NCBI GenBank assembly: GCA_963667315.1
Contig: OY763325.1
Span: 1,984,001-2,048,000, forward strand
Direction: 5' to 3'
Length of the DNA stretch: 64,000 nucleotides
From: DAINPP01 sp963667315
GTDB lineage: Bacteria; Thermotogota; Thermotogae; MWEM01
Below, piece by piece: positions 62,960 through 64,000 of the stretch. Below the pieces are notes generated by a model, which did no database searches, was not told the origin of the DNA, and saw nothing but the letters and a program-made list of their open reading frames with translations. Both the position numbers and the translations under genes were made by a program. The number at the start of each line of letters is the position of its first letter. Within the stretch, counting starts at the first letter, position 1.

Positions 62960-62977
62960 CGATTGATCATTCAGTCA
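62960..62977. promoter_or_regulatory. TetR-type operator palindrome 1
   Basis: Half sites CGATTGA and TCAGTCA around a 4-bp centre. It matches the pattern TGAyTGA-N4-TCArTCA seen again at 63042. Confidence 0.5.
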
Positions 62978-63041
62978 TATTGTCATTAAAAAAAATATTC
63001 CTGATGAATAACCGTACGATTCTGATTATCGAAACCTATAT

Positions 63042-63059
63042 TGACTGATCGCTCAATCA
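63042..63059. promoter_or_regulatory. TetR-type operator palindrome 2
   Basis: TGACTGA, 4-bp centre, TCAATCA. This is the best copy of the motif in the region. Confidence 0.55.
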
Positions 63060-63279
63060 CATCCTATCACAAATCGTTCCGTTTGTCAAATACTCTTTTA
63101 AAACCCTCTGTTCCCTGCAGGGCCCTCATCGCTATCACACTTTAAAAATCATCGTCGGAAAAGCCTTGCCGTTTCCGACAAAAAAAGAAAGCATCCTATG
63201 TAGTCATCCACATTGAGGACACTTTCAGACAGGTAAGCCTGAGTATTCAGTCAGAGTATACACTTCAGATCTATTTTTA

Positions 63280-63867
63280 TCAAAAAACGCTTCCTTTATC
63301 GGCTCCAATCCCATTCCAAAGGATGTCAAAGGTTTTATTTATCGTATCACTGCATTTTCCCAGATCGTTTTTGTTAATATATTTAATCGTCGATACCATC
63401 ACCCCTTGAATCTGAGAAAGGAATAATCCTTCATCAATATTTCGGATCACACCGCTTTCCATTGCAGCCTGGACATATTTACCGAGAAAATCATAGTCAG
63501 CTTTAGCCTTTTCCATTTCCAGGTTATCGATAAACGGTGACTGACAAAAGGATTCTTTGAATTTAAAAAATTCAGGATATTCAAACCCCCATTTGACGAT
63601 GAGTGTCCAGATACGCTTCAGCCCTTCTTTGTAATCATCTGTCATCTCAAAATTTTCCCGGACATACTCCGCAGAATGCTGCTTGATATAAAGGTAAAGA
63701 CTGTTTATGAGGGCTTCCTTTGATTGAAAGTAATTGTACAATGTTCCGGTAGAAACACCGGCTTCTTTGGATATTTTTGAGGTTGGTGTGTTGTGAAAAC
63801 CAAATTCATTAAATAATCTCAATGCCGCCATCAGTAATTTTTCCTCTTTCGGTTGTAATGCTCTCAT
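63280..63867 (-). CDS. TetR/AcrR family regulator
   Basis: This 195-aa protein has the TetR DNA-binding head (about 8-58; L-F-N-E-F-G-F-H-N-T-P-T-S-K-I-S-K-E-A-G, T-G-T-L-Y-N-Y-F-Q-S-K-E) and a helical ligand-binding body. The ATG lies behind GAGGTG at 6-nt spacing. A copy of the putative operator lies just upstream of the start (63897-63914), as expected for self-repression, and two more lie between it and the reductase gene. The inducing ligand cannot be told. Confidence 0.92.
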   Translation of the reverse strand: MRALQPKEEKLLMAALRLFNEFGFHNTPTSKISKEAGVSTGTLYNYFQSKEALINSLYLYIKQHSAEYVRENFEMTDDYKEGLKRIWTLIVKWGFEYPEFFKFKESFCQSPFIDNLEMEKAKADYDFLGKYVQAAMESGVIRNIDEGLFLSQIQGVMVSTIKYINKNDLGKCSDTINKTFDILWNGIGADKGSVF

Positions 63868-63896
63868 TCATAACACCTCTTTCTTCAGACCATAAC

Positions 63897-63914
63897 TGAC
63901 TAATCACTCACATT
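63897..63914. promoter_or_regulatory. TetR-type operator, upstream of tetR
   Basis: TGACTAA, centre TCAC, weaker right half TCACATT. It shares TGACTrATCrCTCA with the site at 63042 and lies 30 nt upstream of the tetR start. Confidence 0.45.
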
Positions 63915-64000
63915 GTATCATTTCTCTTTTCACCTGTCAAATAAAACATTACAATAGAAAACAGCTATTACTGTTATTAGGACGAATCGAAGTCTACACA

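Larger units (their letters stand above)
62763..63279. other. Intergenic region with operator palindromes
   Basis: This 517-bp stretch between the reductase gene and tetR holds two TetR-like palindromes (62960-62977, 63042-63059), a further half match TCAGTCA (63247-63253) and a GTCGGAAA/TTTCCGAC hairpin (63154-63179) that could be a weak leftward terminator of tetR. I see no gene in it. Confidence 0.5.

Noticed and set aside
63154..63179. GTCGGAAA/TTTCCGAC hairpin as a strong terminator
   Set aside because: On the plus strand it is followed by A, and on the minus strand the T run comes only after several other bases; kept only as a weak possibility.

Overview
The window (64 kb, AT-rich, strong AGGAGG-type ribosome sites, unusually many TTG starts) looks like the chromosome of an anaerobic, motile, cell-wall-bearing bacterium. 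It has a cytosolic [FeFe]-hydrogenase, a MurC-type ligase, a gyrB-ftsQ(like)-ftsA-ftsZ division block, a type IV pilus/secretion ATPase, two chemotaxis clusters and a large set of lipoproteins. An SLH protein built as signal peptide + SLH + coiled coil + C-terminal membrane helix, and an alpha-2-macroglobulin/DUF1175 pair, hint at a diderm envelope with an SLH-tethered outer layer. I cannot name the phylum; Thermotogae-, Negativicutes- or Riflebacteria/Muirbacteria-like diderms are untested guesses.
Layout. 1-142: start of a lipoprotein running off the left edge. 586-8348 (+): three sensor histidine kinases in a row, each with its own candidate promoter; a decayed chemoreceptor fragment lies between the first two. 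8437-12946 (-): a chemosensory operon of an unusual kind: soluble receptor-like coiled coil, STAS protein, CheY, CheA. 13055-17711 (-): two membrane chemoreceptors and CheW; the first has two periplasmic CZB-type zinc-binding modules. 17943-20468 (-): MarR regulator, MATE exporter, RNase H-like protein, with palindromic operators upstream. 20885-24344 (+): three tandem paralogous amidohydrolases.
24587-36885 (+): a surface-lipoprotein locus with two giant FN3/beta-helix proteins (2178 and 1283 aa), one frameshifted and internally deleted paralogue, and a leftover FN3 fragment. The three genes with readable 5' ends share a promoter with a 17-bp spacer and a (near-)palindromic -35 box. 37185-49995 (-): an 11-gene tightly packed run, DUF721/DciA-like, gyrB, ftsQ-like, ftsA, ftsZ, GspE/PilB, membrane BsuPI-like protein, HD hydrolase, CapD-type sugar dehydratase, FAD subunit, small ORF. 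50069-56401 (-): SLH tether, alpha-2-macroglobulin, DUF1175. 56520-61542 (+): murC, hydA, a broken P-loop kinase gene, an HD-GYP response regulator. 61545-63867 (-): ferredoxin-like aldo/keto reductase and a TetR regulator with repeated operator-like palindromes.
How it works together: the left third is sensing (phosphorelay kinases, two CheA/CheW-linked receptor sets, probable c-di-GMP link through MshEN-like modules and an HD-GYP protein); the centre is a variable cell-surface locus that is being duplicated and lost; the right half couples replication, division, wall synthesis and envelope tethering to a fermentative hydrogen metabolism. No tRNA, rRNA, CRISPR array, transposase or phage gene was seen.
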